Source of the DNA: Halomicrobium urmianum
GTDB lineage: Archaea; Halobacteriota; Halobacteria; Halobacteriales; Haloarculaceae
Direction: 5' to 3'
DNA: 64,000 nucleotides
Assembly (NCBI RefSeq): GCF_020217425.1
Contig: NZ_CP084090.1
Location: forward strand, 682,001 to 746,000
The position numbers and the translations under genes were made by a program. Positions within the stretch are counted from its first letter, which is position 1. Each line of letters begins with the position of its first letter. Positions 31,862 through 41,295 of this stretch are shown here, in pieces. The notes under the pieces were generated by a model. That model was not told the DNA's origin, made no database searches, and was given only the letters and a program-made list of their open reading frames with translations.

Positions 31862-34498
31862 ATGAGCCAGAAACAGGACGAGCGACTCCCGGCATCGTAC
31901 GACCCCAGCGAGGTCGAACCGAAGTGGCAGGACCAGTGGGTCGAGGACGACACCTACGCCTACCCCGACGAGCGCGTCGACCCCGACACCGTCTTCAGCA
32001 TCGACACGCCGCCGCCGACGGTCTCCGGCGACCTCCACATGGGTCACCTCTACCAGTTCACGCTGCAGGACTTCGTGGCCCGCTTCCGGCGGATGTACGA
32101 GGACGCCGTCTTCTTCCCGTTCGGCTACGACGACAACGGCATCGCCAGCGAGCGCCTGACCGAGCGCGAACTGGGCATCCGCCACCAGGACTTCGAGCGC
32201 CGCGAGTTCCAGCAGAAGTGCCGCGAGGTCTGCCAGGACTACGAGGACGCCTTCACCGACGACGTCCAGTCGCTGGCCATCTCCATCGACTGGGCGAATA
32301 CGTACAAGACCATCGCGCCGAACGTCCAGCGGGCCTCCCAGCTGTCCTTCATCGACCTCTACGAGAAGGGCCGCGAGTACCGCCAGCGCGCGCCGACCAT
32401 CTGGTGTCCGGACTGCGAGACGGCCATCTCGCAGGTCGAGCAGGAGGACCTGGACAAGCACACCAAGTTCAACGACATCGAGTTCCCGCTGGTCGAGGCC
32501 GGCGCGGAGGACAGCGACCGTGACGGGTTCACCATCTCGACGACGCGGCCGGAGCTGCTGCCGGCCTGCGTCGCCGTCTTCGTCCACCCCGACGACGAGG
32601 ACAACCAGGATCTGGTCGGCGGCACCGCGGAGGTCCCGCTGTTCGGCCAGGAGGTCCCGATCATCGAGGACGAGCGGGTCGACATGGAGACCGGCAGCGG
32701 CGTCGTCATGTCCTGTACCTTCGGCGACCAGACCGACATCGAGTGGTACCAGGCTCACGACCTGCCGCTGCGCATCGCCATCGACGAGTCGGGCACGATG
32801 ACCGACCTCGCCGGCGACTACGAGGGCATGACCACCGAGGACGCCCGCGAGGCCATCATCGAGGACCTCGACGACGCGGGCTCCCTCGTCGAGAGCCGCG
32901 ACCACGACCACACCGTCCAGGTCCACGAGCGCTGCGAGACGGAGGTCGAGTACCTCGTCACCGAGCAGTGGTATGTCGAGCTGCTGGACAAAAAGGACGA
33001 GTACCTCGACGCGGGCCGGGAGATGGACTGGTTCCCGGAGAAGATGTACACCCGCTACCAGCACTGGATCGAGGGGCTGGAGTGGGACTGGTGCATCTCC
33101 CGCCAGCGCGACTCCGGCATCCCGTTCCCGGTCTGGTACTGCGGCGACTGCGGCGAGACGATCCTCGCCGACAAGGAAGACCTGCCGGTCGAGCCCATCG
33201 CGGACGACCCGCCGGTCGACAGCTGTCCGGAGTGCGGGGGCACCGACTTCGAGCCCGAGGAGGACGTCTTCGACACGTGGGCGACCTCGTCGCTGACCCC
33301 CCTCGTCAACGCCGGCTGGGACTGGGACGCGGACAGCGAGGAGTTCACCATGGAACGGCCGGAGCTCTACCAGTTCGACCTGCGCCCGCAGGGCCACGAC
33401 ATCATCTCGTTCTGGCTGTTCCACACCGTCGTCAAGTGCTACGAGCACACCGGCGAGGTGCCCTTCGACAGCGTCATGGTCAACGGCATGGTCCTCGACG
33501 AGAACCGCGAGGCCATGTCCAAGTCCAAGGGCAACGTCGTCCGCCCGGAGGAAGTGCTGGAGGAGTTCCCCGTCGACGCCGCCCGCTTCTGGGCCGCCGG
33601 CACCTCCATCGGCGACGACTTCCCCTACAAGGAGGGCGACCTGGAGGCCGGCGAGCGCCTGCTCCAGAAGCTCTGGAACGCCTCCCGTCTCGTGGATCAG
33701 CTCGCCCCGAGCGAGGTCGACGAGCCCGACGAGTTCGCGGAGGTCGACCGCTGGCTGCTGGCGGAGCTGGACGACCTGATCGAGAGCACGACCGAGCGGT
33801 TCCTCGACTACGAGTTCTCGAAGGCCCGCGACGAGCTGCGGTCGTTCTTCTGGAACACGTTCTGCGACGACTACCTGGAGGTCGCCAAGCAGCGCCTCGA
33901 CGACGAGGACGCGCCCTCCACCCAGTACGCGCTGACCACTGCCCACCGGACGTTCCTGAAGCTGTTCGCGCCCTTCCTGCCCCACGTCACGGAGGAGCTG
34001 TGGCAGCTCCGGTACGACGGCGGCTCGATCCACACGAGCGACTGGCCCGAGGCCCGCGGCTTCGAGGCCGACCTCGCCGCCGGCGAGACGGCGATGGACG
34101 TCATCTCCGCGCTGCGCGGCTACAAGTCCGACAACGGGCTGGCGCTCAACGCCGAGCTCGACGAGGTCGACGTCTACGGGACCATCGACGGCTTCGAGGC
34201 GGCCATCGCGCAGGTCATGCACGTCGGGGACCTGACCGCCCACGACGAGACGCTGGAGATCACGACCGAGGTCGTCGACGTCGACCTCGACTACTCGCTG
34301 GTCGGCCCCGAGTACGGCAGCCAGGTCGGCGACATCGAGGGCGCCATCGCCTCGGGCGACTACGAGATCGACGGCGATCGGCTCCGCGCGGCCGGCGTCG
34401 AACTCGACAACGAGATGTTCGAGGTCGTCGAGGAGCGCACCTTCGAGGGCGAGGGCGAGATGATCGAGATCGAGGACGCGGTCGTCGTCGTCCGGTAG
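31862..34498 (+). CDS. valS: Valyl-tRNA synthetase
   Basis: An 878-residue class I aminoacyl-tRNA synthetase charging tRNA(Val). The HIGH motif appears as PPPTVSGDLHMGH near residue 45, and the KMSKS motif as AMSKSKGNVV near residue 553. The connective editing domain contains TISTTRPELLPACVAVFVHP. Zinc-binding CxxC pairs appear as WCPDCE near residue 181 and YCGDCGE / CPECGG in the 420s to 460s. A C-terminal anticodon-binding helical domain follows. The start ATG at 31862 (MSQKQDERLPASYDP) is the family start. Confidence 0.97.
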   Translation: MSQKQDERLPASYDPSEVEPKWQDQWVEDDTYAYPDERVDPDTVFSIDTPPPTVSGDLHMGHLYQFTLQDFVARFRRMYEDAVFFPFGYDDNGIASERLTERELGIRHQDFERREFQQKCREVCQDYEDAFTDDVQSLAISIDWANTYKTIAPNVQRASQLSFIDLYEKGREYRQRAPTIWCPDCETAISQVEQEDLDKHTKFNDIEFPLVEAGAEDSDRDGFTISTTRPELLPACVAVFVHPDDEDNQDLVGGTAEVPLFGQEVPIIEDERVDMETGSGVVMSCTFGDQTDIEWYQAHDLPLRIAIDESGTMTDLAGDYEGMTTEDAREAIIEDLDDAGSLVESRDHDHTVQVHERCETEVEYLVTEQWYVELLDKKDEYLDAGREMDWFPEKMYTRYQHWIEGLEWDWCISRQRDSGIPFPVWYCGDCGETILADKEDLPVEPIADDPPVDSCPECGGTDFEPEEDVFDTWATSSLTPLVNAGWDWDADSEEFTMERPELYQFDLRPQGHDIISFWLFHTVVKCYEHTGEVPFDSVMVNGMVLDENREAMSKSKGNVVRPEEVLEEFPVDAARFWAAGTSIGDDFPYKEGDLEAGERLLQKLWNASRLVDQLAPSEVDEPDEFAEVDRWLLAELDDLIESTTERFLDYEFSKARDELRSFFWNTFCDDYLEVAKQRLDDEDAPSTQYALTTAHRTFLKLFAPFLPHVTEELWQLRYDGGSIHTSDWPEARGFEADLAAGETAMDVISALRGYKSDNGLALNAELDEVDVYGTIDGFEAAIAQVMHVGDLTAHDETLEITTEVVDVDLDYSLVGPEYGSQVGDIEGAIASGDYEIDGDRLRAAGVELDNEMFEVVEERTFEGEGEMIEIEDAVVVVR

Positions 34499-34618
34499 AC
34501 GCGGCCGTCACCGCCGCCACGCGCGTCGTCTGATTCGCCGCTGGCCGCTCGCCCGCCGCTGGGCGAACCTATCATTGTTGGCGAACGAACTATCCGCCGG
34601 AGTCGCGTCTACGGGGAC

Positions 34619-34816
34619 ATGAGCGAAATCGAGAAGGGGCCGACGAAGGACTTCGAACTGCCGGCGACCATCGGGCTGCTGACGCTGGCGGCGGCCGCCC
34701 TCTCGGCCGCCAACTACTTCGTGGTCGGCGAGTGGGCGCCCGGCTACGGCGGGCTCGTCACGGGCGTCTTCGCGCTCGTGGGCTTCGCAATGCTCGTCGT
34801 GGCACTGCTGCAGTGA
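34619..34816 (+). CDS. Small two-helix membrane protein
   Basis: A 65-residue protein. A short hydrophilic N-terminus (MSEIEKGPTKDFE) is followed by two helices, TIGLLTLAAAALSAANYFVV and YGGLVTGVFALVGFAMLVVALL. ACTATCC about 27 bp upstream could be its TATA element. Similar short proteins of unknown function are widespread in haloarchaea. It converges with the DUF1405 gene 7 bp downstream. Confidence 0.7.
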   Translation: MSEIEKGPTKDFELPATIGLLTLAAAALSAANYFVVGEWAPGYGGLVTGVFALVGFAMLVVALLQ

Positions 34817-34823
34817 CTCACGC

Positions 34824-35594
34824 TCACGGTCCGCGCCGCGCCTTCTCGACCCGCGTCGCGAGCGCGAGGAACGTGGCGGCGATCGTCAGCAGCACCGCCC
34901 AGGCGGCCGCGAGGTCGTGGGCGAGGACGGCGTGGTCGAAGGCGACGCCGGCCGCGTCCGCCGCCAGCGGCTCCGCGCGCAGCCAGGTGTGGTGTGGCCC
35001 CTCCAGCACTGGCACGAAGTAGTCGACGACGTCGTTGAACGCGTACCAGGCGACGGCCACGGCCACGGCAGGGACGGTGAACCGGGCGTAGCGATGGATC
35101 AGGAACGCCTCCAGCACCATCGCCAAGTGGCTGAGCACCAGGAACCAGTAGAGCCACGACGCGATGCCGCCAGGTCCGTTGAGCACCAGCTGGACGAACG
35201 GCGTCCACAGGCCGAGCTTGATGCAGCCGAAGAAGGCCAGCGCGTGCAGGGACTCCGCCTGCCAGTCCAGCCGCCAGGCGACCAGCGAGAGCCCGATGAA
35301 CATAGTGGCGACCGGCGAATCCGGAACCAGCGGCCACGCGGCCAGCGGCGCCGCGCCGAGTTGCCCCTCGATCAGCGGCGGCGCGGCGTCCAGCGGCCGA
35401 CCGGCGTAGTACCAGAAGCCGAACAGGGTGCCGACGAGGTTGACGAGGGCGATCGGCCAGGCGAGCCTGAGCCCCAGGTCTTCCAGCCACTCCGGTAGCG
35501 GCGCGACGTACCGCGGGAGCCCCTCGGGGTCGGGCAGGGGCCCGTCGAAGTACCGCGCGACGGCGCGTTCCACCCGGCGACCGACGTGTCCCAT
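34824..35594 (-). CDS. DUF1405 integral membrane protein
   Basis: A 256-residue membrane protein of the DUF1405 family. Features include an N-terminal cytoplasmic part ending LPRYVAPLPEWLEDLG, the NLVGTLFGFWYYAGR motif, and SLHALAFFGCIKLGLWTPFV, VLSHLAMVLEAFLI and WYAFNDVVDYFVPV farther on. Seven or eight helices are expected. The family is uncharacterised. The start is MGHVGRRVE at 35594, with CGTTATCTC about 25 bp upstream; the longer frame to 35774 gives low-complexity serine-rich sequence. Confidence 0.85.
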   Translation of the reverse strand: MGHVGRRVERAVARYFDGPLPDPEGLPRYVAPLPEWLEDLGLRLAWPIALVNLVGTLFGFWYYAGRPLDAAPPLIEGQLGAAPLAAWPLVPDSPVATMFIGLSLVAWRLDWQAESLHALAFFGCIKLGLWTPFVQLVLNGPGGIASWLYWFLVLSHLAMVLEAFLIHRYARFTVPAVAVAVAWYAFNDVVDYFVPVLEGPHHTWLRAEPLAADAAGVAFDHAVLAHDLAAAWAVLLTIAATFLALATRVEKARRGP

Positions 35595-35817
35595 GTCTCT
35601 GGGCTGCGACCCGCGGGAGATAACGCTTCTGGAGCGAACGTCGCTGGAGCATCGCTCCGGCGAGAGCCCTGAATCGCTTCGCTCGTCTACCGAGCCCGGT
35701 CTCACGTCGTTCGACTGGACGGCGGTCTGTGCGGCCCCGGGAACACCCGTGTTGGCGGCGAAATCTGCCCGCACGTAAGGGACGTACGTTAAGTGAGTCG
35801 GTACCTAAGCGCCGACA

Positions 35818-36723
35818 ATGACCGAGGAAAGTCTGGAAGACCTCAAGCGGGGCACTGAACTGGTCAAGCGCGGCTTCGCGAAGATGCAGAAGGGCGGGGT
35901 GATCATGGACGTCGTGAACCGCGAGCAGGCGCGCATCGCGGAGGACGTTGGCGCGGTCGCCGTCATGTCTCTGGAGGCCGTCCCGGCGGACATCCGCAAG
36001 CGCGGCGGGGTGGCCCGGATGGCCGACCCCGGCGACGTCGAGGAGATCATCGACGAGGTGTCCATCCCGGTGATGGGCAAGGCCCGCATCGGCCACACCA
36101 AGGAGGCCCAGATCCTCGAGGCCACCGGCGTGGACATGGTCGACGAGTCCGAGGTGCTGACGCCCGCCGACGACCGCTACCACATCGACAAGCGCGACTT
36201 CACCGCGCCGTTCGTCTGCGGCGCGCGCAACCTCGGCGAGGCGCTGCGCCGCATCGACGAGGGCGCGGCGATGATCCGCACCAAGGGCGAGGCCGGCACC
36301 GGCGACGTCAACCAGGCCGTCCACCACCAGCGGTCGATTAAGGGCGCCATCCGCAAGCTGGAGGGCATGTCCCACGAGGAGCGCGAGAAGTGGGCCCGCG
36401 AGAACGAGGCGCCGGCCGACCTCGTCCACGAGACCGCCGAGATGGGCCGCCTGCCCGTCGTCAACTTCGCGGCCGGCGGCATCGCCACGCCCGCCGACGC
36501 CGCCCTCATGATGCACCACGGCTGCGACGGCATCTTCGTCGGCTCCGGCATCTTCGGCGCGGAGGACCCCGAGGCCATGGGCGAGGCCATCGTCGAGGCC
36601 GTCAACCACTGGGACGACCCCGAGGCGCTCGCCGAGATCTCCACGAACATCGGCAAGGGCATGAAGGGCGACGCCAACGCCGACCTGCCCGAGGAAGAGC
36701 AGCTGCAGGGCCGCGGCGTCTAA
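35818..36723 (+). CDS. pdxS: Pyridoxal 5'-phosphate synthase lyase subunit
   Basis: A 301-residue PdxS (SNZ/Pdx1) TIM-barrel enzyme that makes pyridoxal phosphate from ribose 5-phosphate, glyceraldehyde 3-phosphate and glutamine-derived ammonia. Visible motifs are [20 protein letters not shown], the catalytic-type lysine in VMGKARIGH (Lys88), [12 protein letters not shown] and [12 protein letters not shown]. The C-terminal tail is rich in Glu/Asp. Ammonia must come from the PdxT glutaminase, which is not in this window. CGTTAAGTG about 26 bp upstream is the TATA candidate. Confidence 0.97.
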   Translation: MTEESLEDLKRGTELVKRGFAKMQKGGVIMDVVNREQARIAEDVGAVAVMSLEAVPADIRKRGGVARMADPGDVEEIIDEVSIPVMGKARIGHTKEAQILEATGVDMVDESEVLTPADDRYHIDKRDFTAPFVCGARNLGEALRRIDEGAAMIRTKGEAGTGDVNQAVHHQRSIKGAIRKLEGMSHEEREKWARENEAPADLVHETAEMGRLPVVNFAAGGIATPADAALMMHHGCDGIFVGSGIFGAEDPEAMGEAIVEAVNHWDDPEALAEISTNIGKGMKGDANADLPEEEQLQGRGV

Positions 36724-36824
36724 GCCGGCGACGGGATCGACTCACAGAGGGACGCGGTGAGACACCGGTTCGGCGGGGGATTTCGCGGGGAACGTTTTTG
36801 CGACAGCGGGGGATAGTGACAGGC

Positions 36825-37001
36825 ATGGCCGAACGGGAGAGTCATCGCGTCGCCCACGAACTCATGGACGAACCGCACATCGCCGAGCGACGCGTCAGCG
36901 TCCGGCAGGTGTACGCACTCGTCGAGGAGCGCGAGGCCGCGTTCGATGCGTTCCGGGGGTCGATCGAACGCCCTGACGGCGTCGAACCGGACACGGCGTA
37001 G
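36825..37001 (+). CDS. Short DUF433-like protein, probably internally deleted
   Basis: A 58-residue protein. The N-terminus SHRVAHELMDEPHIAERRVSVRQVYALVEE resembles the first half of haloarchaeal DUF433 proteins (homologues of antitoxin-like small proteins). The expected central part, which would carry a DNA-binding-like helix pair, is absent. The sequence instead jumps to EAAFDAFRGSIERPDGVEPDTA, which looks like the usual C-terminal end. An in-frame deletion of about 25-35 residues would explain it. The stop codon abuts the next gene's ATG (TAGATG). Confidence 0.5.
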   Translation: MAERESHRVAHELMDEPHIAERRVSVRQVYALVEEREAAFDAFRGSIERPDGVEPDTA

Positions 37002-37457
37002 ATGTCGGAGTGGCGCGACCGCGACCCCGCGGCGGTCGTCGACGACGTCGACCGACCGGTTCTCCTGTTCGACGGGGTCTGCAACCTCTGCAACGGCCTC
37101 GTGCGCTTCGTCGTCCGGTTCGACGCCGAAGGTCGCTTCCTGTTCGCGCCGCTGCAGTCCGACGTGGGGCGGGAACTCCTCCGTCGCCACGGCCGTCCCA
37201 CCGACGACTTCGACACGATGCTGCTCGTCGAGGACGGCGAGTACTACGAGAAGTCCACGGCGGCGCTGCGAATCGCCCGTCGCCTCGACGGCCCGCTTCC
37301 GCTGCTGTACCCGCTGGTCTACCTGCCCGCGGGGCTCCGTGACCGCGTCTACGACCTCGTCGCCGAGAACCGCTATCGGGTCTTCGGCAAGACGGATGAG
37401 TGTCCCGTGCCGGAGCCAGAGATCCGGGAGCGGTTCGCGAACCGGACGCTGGAGTGA
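37002..37457 (+). CDS. DCC-family thiol-disulfide oxidoreductase-like protein (DUF393)
   Basis: A 151-residue protein with the defining DGVCNLCN motif at residues 24-31 (Cys27 and Cys30), followed by FAPLQSDVGRELLRR and STAALRIARRLDGP. The fold is thioredoxin-like; redox activity has been proposed but little is known of substrates. Its ATG follows the previous stop codon with no gap, so it belongs to the same transcript as the DUF433-like gene. Confidence 0.87.
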   Translation: MSEWRDRDPAAVVDDVDRPVLLFDGVCNLCNGLVRFVVRFDAEGRFLFAPLQSDVGRELLRRHGRPTDDFDTMLLVEDGEYYEKSTAALRIARRLDGPLPLLYPLVYLPAGLRDRVYDLVAENRYRVFGKTDECPVPEPEIRERFANRTLE

Positions 37458-37464
37458 CGAGGCC

Positions 37465-38394
37465 TCACCCGGCCGCCAGCACGTCGTCGATCCGTTCCTC
37501 GAGGTCGTCGATCTCGTCGCGCAGTTCGTCGGCCTCGTCCTCGTCCAGTTCGGCTAGGCGGTTACGCAGCCCCTGGAGGTGCGAGCGCTTGGCCTCCCCC
37601 TCGACGCCGGTCTTCTGGACGTAGTATCGGCCGTCCACGTCGTAGACGTCGTCCTCCTCGAGGTCCGTGGTGGCGATGACCACGTCGAGCTTCTCCTCGT
37701 CGACGCCCAGCACCCACTCGCGCGGGACGCCGGCGTCGTCGAGCGCGTCCAGCACCTCGTCCTCGTCCCGAAGCTGGCGGTACTCGCGGCGGGCCCGCGC
37801 GACGGTGCCGTAGGTGCCGTGCAGGTCGCCGCCGGGGCCGACGTGGTCGAGCAGGTCGTCGCCCACGTCGCGCCGCAGGTCGTCTGCGCCCCACTGGAGG
37901 TCCGACAGCAGGACGTAGAGGTCGACCAGCTCCTCGGCCGAGAGGGCCTCGCGGTCGGTGACGTCGGTGCGCTCTAGAACGTCGGCCACGAGGAGCGCGT
38001 CGTCGTGGACCTCCTCGGGCGGGCGTCGGACCGCCCACTGCGAGCGGAGGAACGGGCTGGTGGTCGGTTCGGCGTCCGCCTCGACCCGGCGGAGGCGTTC
38101 GGTCTCGTCGACGACGTACTGCGGTGCGAGACTCAAGACGGTCGCGTAGGGACCCACCCCGGGCGGCAGGTCGTCGAGGGCCAGCGGTTCGTCGCCGACG
38201 CGCTCGGCCAGCGACGCGAACTGGTCGCGGTCGAGGCGTCGCTCGCCGCCCTCGCGGAACCGGACGACGACGTGGTCGGGCGCGGTCCGCTCGACGGCGA
38301 AGACGCGCTCGTCGCCGGGCGTCACGAGGACGTCGTCGGGGTCCAGACCGTCGCACCGGTCGCGGAGCGACTGCCAGGCGGAGTCGGTCGACAT
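37465..38394 (-). CDS. Hypothetical haloarchaeal acidic protein with C-terminal coiled coil
   Basis: A 309-residue soluble protein starting MSTDSAWQSLRDRCDG. Roughly, residues 1-90 are beta-rich, residues 110-215 are helical, and the C-terminus from about 270 is a heptad-rich acidic coiled coil (LRNRLAELDEDEADELRDEIDDLEERID). I do not recognise a catalytic motif. The upstream open frame to 39018 overlaps mscS on the other strand and is a shadow; the Met at 38394 has CGCTTTTCACC about 25 bp before it. Confidence 0.65.
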   Translation of the reverse strand: MSTDSAWQSLRDRCDGLDPDDVLVTPGDERVFAVERTAPDHVVVRFREGGERRLDRDQFASLAERVGDEPLALDDLPPGVGPYATVLSLAPQYVVDETERLRRVEADAEPTTSPFLRSQWAVRRPPEEVHDDALLVADVLERTDVTDREALSAEELVDLYVLLSDLQWGADDLRRDVGDDLLDHVGPGGDLHGTYGTVARARREYRQLRDEDEVLDALDDAGVPREWVLGVDEEKLDVVIATTDLEEDDVYDVDGRYYVQKTGVEGEAKRSHLQGLRNRLAELDEDEADELRDEIDDLEERIDDVLAAG

Positions 38395-38505
38395 GTCAGT
38401 CAGTTCGAGCGTCGCGGTGAAAAGCGTCGCGCCGGCGCTCGGGGTAACGTGGCAGGCGCGTGAGCGAAGGCAACATCCAAGGCTACCGAGACGAGTGGTC
38501 GGGAT

Positions 38506-39729
38506 ATGCAGAGCACGGGGACCGAGACGGCGACGCCGGTGTCCTCGGGGGTCGCCGACCTGTTCCGGAACGCCGAGGCGCTCCTGGAGCAGTTGACGAC
38601 GGCGCGCGGACGGATGACGGTGACCGGCGTCGTCGTCCTCCTGGCGGTGGTCGGCCTCGGTGTCGTCCTCCCGTGGCTCGTCCGCCGGTGGCGAGAGGTG
38701 TTCGCCTCGCGGTACGTCACGGGGCCCGGTGCGGACGCCATCGAGGTCGTCGGGGAGTACGTCCCGACGACGCTGTCCGGCATCGCGCTCAGGGCCGTCC
38801 AGTTGGCGGGCATCGTCGGGACGGCTCTGGCCCTGCTGATCGTCTGGGGGCTCGTCGACGTGGCGCGGTCGGTCGGAGAGTTGCTCCTGTCCGCCCTGCC
38901 GGGGATCGTCAACGTGAGCCTCACCGCGGTCCTCGTCGTCGCCGGCTACATCGCCTCGGACCAGCTCCGCGGGGCCATCCAGCGGTTCAGCGACAACGCC
39001 GACCAGGTGACCGACCACCAGGAGGAGATCCTCCTGCGCGTCAGTCAGCTAGCCCTGTTCGTCACCGTCGGCGCCGCCGTCATGACGCTATGGGGCGTGG
39101 ACCTCTCGGGGCTACTGGTCGGGGCCGGGTTCCTCGGCATCGTGGTCGGCCTCGCCGCCCGGCAGACGCTGGGGTCGCTGATCGCGGGCTTCGTGCTGAT
39201 GTTCTCCCGGCCGTTCACTATCGGCGACTGGGTCCAGATCGGCGACCAGGAGGGCATCGTCACGGACATCACCATCTTCAACACGCGACTGGAGAACTTC
39301 GACGGCGAGTTCGTCGTCATCCCGAACGACAGCGTCAGCGACAGCGCGGTGACGAACCGCTCGGGCAAGGGGCGCCTGCGGCTGCGGACCGACGTGGGCA
39401 TCGACTACGACGACGACCCCGACCGCGCGATGTCGGTGGCCATGGACGCGATGGACCGCGTGGACGAGGTCGCCGACACCCCCTCGCCGCAGGTCGTCCC
39501 CAAGGAGTTCGGCGACTCGGCGGTCGTGCTGGAACTGCGCTACTGGATCGACAAGCCGACGCCGCCGCGGAAGTGGGGCGCCGTCTCCGCCGTCGTCCGC
39601 GAGGTCAAGGACGCCTTCGACCGGGAGGGCATCGCCATCCCCTTCCCGCAGCGGACCGTCGGCGCGCGCGAGGACGGTGCCGACGCGGACCTCGGCGTCG
39701 GTGGGGTCGAGGCGGACAGCCTCGACTAG
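38506..39729 (+). CDS. mscS: MscS-family mechanosensitive channel
   Basis: A 407-residue channel protein. Four or five membrane helices precede the conserved pore helix and beta domain: LLVGAGFLGIVVGLAARQTLGSLIAGFVLMFSRPFTIGDWVQI, EGIVTDITIFNTRL and VVIPNDSVSDSAV. The C-terminal alpha-beta domain follows. It would release solutes at hypo-osmotic shock, an important risk for a salt-in halophile. Its stop codon overlaps that of the convergent small membrane gene by 4 bp. Confidence 0.93.
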   Translation: MQSTGTETATPVSSGVADLFRNAEALLEQLTTARGRMTVTGVVVLLAVVGLGVVLPWLVRRWREVFASRYVTGPGADAIEVVGEYVPTTLSGIALRAVQLAGIVGTALALLIVWGLVDVARSVGELLLSALPGIVNVSLTAVLVVAGYIASDQLRGAIQRFSDNADQVTDHQEEILLRVSQLALFVTVGAAVMTLWGVDLSGLLVGAGFLGIVVGLAARQTLGSLIAGFVLMFSRPFTIGDWVQIGDQEGIVTDITIFNTRLENFDGEFVVIPNDSVSDSAVTNRSGKGRLRLRTDVGIDYDDDPDRAMSVAMDAMDRVDEVADTPSPQVVPKEFGDSAVVLELRYWIDKPTPPRKWGAVSAVVREVKDAFDREGIAIPFPQRTVGAREDGADADLGVGGVEADSLD

Positions 39730-40025
39730 TCGAGGCCGTCGATGATCAGGCCGAGTCCGAGCAGCCAGGAGCCGATCAGGACCCCGAGGACGCCGACGTG
39801 GAACAGCCACGTGACGCCGCTGCCCGAGAGCGGGCCCGTTCCGGCGGCGACGGCGGCGTCGATCCCGGCGGCCACCGTCGGGGCGCGGGCCAGGAGGACG
39901 CCGAACGTCACGGCGGCGAGCAGCAGCGCCGCCGTCACCGTGGCGTATCCCACCTGCACCGCGAGCGTCCCGACCTGCTCCGGTCGGACCCCGGACAGAC
40001 GGCGCCCGCCAGTTCGCCGTGACAT
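39726..40025 (-). CDS. Small membrane protein (about 99 residues)
   Basis: Begins MSRRTGGRRLSGVRPEQVGTL. Two hydrophobic regions are clear: ATVTAALLLAAVTFGVLLARA and WLFHVGVLGVLIGSWLLGLGLII. The start at 40025 rather than a Met farther upstream is supported by GTTTATG (minus strand, 40050-40056) at about 25 bp. Function unknown. Palindromic element copy 3 lies in its 5' region, about 60 bp upstream of the start. Confidence 0.65.
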   Translation of the reverse strand: MSRRTGGRRLSGVRPEQVGTLAVQVGYATVTAALLLAAVTFGVLLARAPTVAAGIDAAVAAGTGPLSGSGVTWLFHVGVLGVLIGSWLLGLGLIIDGLD

Positions 40026-40084
40026 GACAACTCGTACCAATTGTAGCGACATAAACACCTGCAATACTGCGGGCGACCTGGCAA

Positions 40085-40165
40085 CTATAGTAGAAATTGA
40101 AACTATTTACACATCGAAGGGCGCCCGAGGTGCCCCTCAAGTGTGTCATTGCGTTCGATTTCTAC
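40085..40165 (+). repeat. Nested palindromic element, copy 3
   Basis: An ~81-bp element in the same orientation as copy 2. Outer arms are CTATAGTAGAAATTGAA and TTCGATTTCTAC; inner arms are ACACATCGAAGGGC and GCCCCTCAAGTGTGT. It has a few more mismatches than the other copies. It lies between the small membrane gene and thrB and does not touch a stop codon. Confidence 0.85.
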
Positions 40166-40197
40166 AGGCTGAGCAGGCCGAGTGCCGCGGGGTCGTC

Positions 40198-40245
40198 CGA
40201 GACGGCAGAGCCGTCTCGTGATGACGAGAGAGCTTCGCTCTCTCG
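40198..40245. terminator. Two perfect 9-bp hairpins after thrB
   Basis: Stem CGAGACGGC/GCCGTCTCG with loop AGA at 40198-40218, and stem CGAGAGAGC/GCTCTCTCG with loop TTC at 40225-40245. The second ends 7 bp after the thrB stop codon. There is no T-run, so a terminator role is only probable; transcript-end protection is equally possible. Confidence 0.5.
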
Positions 40246-40252
40246 AACGCGG

Positions 40253-41128
40253 TTACCGGACCGTCGCGCCGTCGCCGATGTGAGTCTGGTAGACGGTGGC
40301 GTCGACGCCGGCGTCCGCGAAGGCGTCGAGCATCGCGGATCCGATGGAGCGCTGGTCGGACTCGTGACAGGCGGCGATGACGGCCGGGCCGGCGCCGCTG
40401 ATCGTGACGCCGGTCGCGCCCGCCTCGATGGCGGCCTCGCGGACGGCGTCGTAGCCGTCGATCAGCTTCGCGCGGGCCGGCGTCACGACGGAGTCGTACA
40501 TGCCCCGCCCCACCAGTTCGGGGTCGGACCGGTGCATCCCGGTCGTCAGCGTGGCGGCGTTGCCGACGGTCTCGACGAGCTTCGAGACGTCGGTGCGCTC
40601 GGGGACCACCTCGCGCGCGTCGCGCGTCGAGACGACGATGTCGGGGAGGCAGGCAACCAGCGGGACGTCGGCCGACACCTTCGTGACGCCGTCGTCGGTG
40701 GCGATGGTAAAGCCGCCCATGATGGCCGGGGCGACGTTGTCGTCGTGCGCGTCGCCGGAGACCACCGCCTCGCCCTCGGCGGCGACGGGGACCAGTTCCT
40801 CCCGGGAGAGGCCGCGGTCGTACAGGCGGTTGAGCGCGACGGCGGCGGCCGCGGCGCTGGCGGCGGAGGAACCCAGCCCCGAAGCGGGTCGGATTCCCTT
40901 GTCGATGTGGATGTGCGCCGGGGCGTCCAGCGCCTCCGCGACGGCGCCGACCGTGTTCTTGTCGGGGTCCTCCGGGATGTACTGGCTGCCGGCGCCGGTC
41001 ACCTCGATGGTGACCTCGTCGGCCTTCTCGACCCTGACGACGTCGGCCGGGCGTTCCAGGGCGACGCCGAAGACGTCGAAGCCGCTGCCGAGGTTGGCGC
41101 TGGTCGCCGGCGCCCGGACGGTCACCAT
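40253..41128 (-). CDS. thrB: Homoserine kinase
   Basis: A 291-residue GHMP kinase. It phosphorylates homoserine for threonine synthesis. Family motifs are the N-terminal MVTVRAPATSANLGSGFDVFG, the ATP-binding RPASGLGSSAASAAAAAVALN near residue 85, and the late ATGVTISGAGPAVIA. A longer frame to 41260 exists, but MVTVRAPATSANLG is the conserved family start. Two hairpins follow the stop codon. Confidence 0.95.
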   Translation of the reverse strand: MVTVRAPATSANLGSGFDVFGVALERPADVVRVEKADEVTIEVTGAGSQYIPEDPDKNTVGAVAEALDAPAHIHIDKGIRPASGLGSSAASAAAAAVALNRLYDRGLSREELVPVAAEGEAVVSGDAHDDNVAPAIMGGFTIATDDGVTKVSADVPLVACLPDIVVSTRDAREVVPERTDVSKLVETVGNAATLTTGMHRSDPELVGRGMYDSVVTPARAKLIDGYDAVREAAIEAGATGVTISGAGPAVIAACHESDQRSIGSAMLDAFADAGVDATVYQTHIGDGATVR

Positions 41129-41295
41129 GCGACCGAATTTCCGTAGTGCGGGCAAAAAGGTAGCGGACTGGTGCGGACTGTCGGCGTACTCGCCCGGTGG
41201 ACCGCCCGCACTCGGGCGGTGGGACCGGTGCGGAACGAGGGCGATCCAAGCCACAAGCAATAAGCCAGCGACTGGTCATTCAGTGATACGCTTCG

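Noticed and set aside
31417-31953. A 178-codon minus-strand ORF spanning the gene-free region and the start of valS
   Set aside because: It overlaps the conserved N-terminus of ValS, has a Cys/Ser/Arg-rich composition unlike the local proteins and shows no domain.
34744-36609. A 621-codon minus-strand ORF covering DUF1405 and pdxS
   Set aside because: It is a long shadow frame in GC-rich DNA; the PdxS and DUF1405 frames are conserved families.
40198-40245. The hairpins after thrB as a further copy of the nested palindrome family
   Set aside because: Stems and loops are unrelated in sequence and much shorter; they are treated as a separate gene-end structure.
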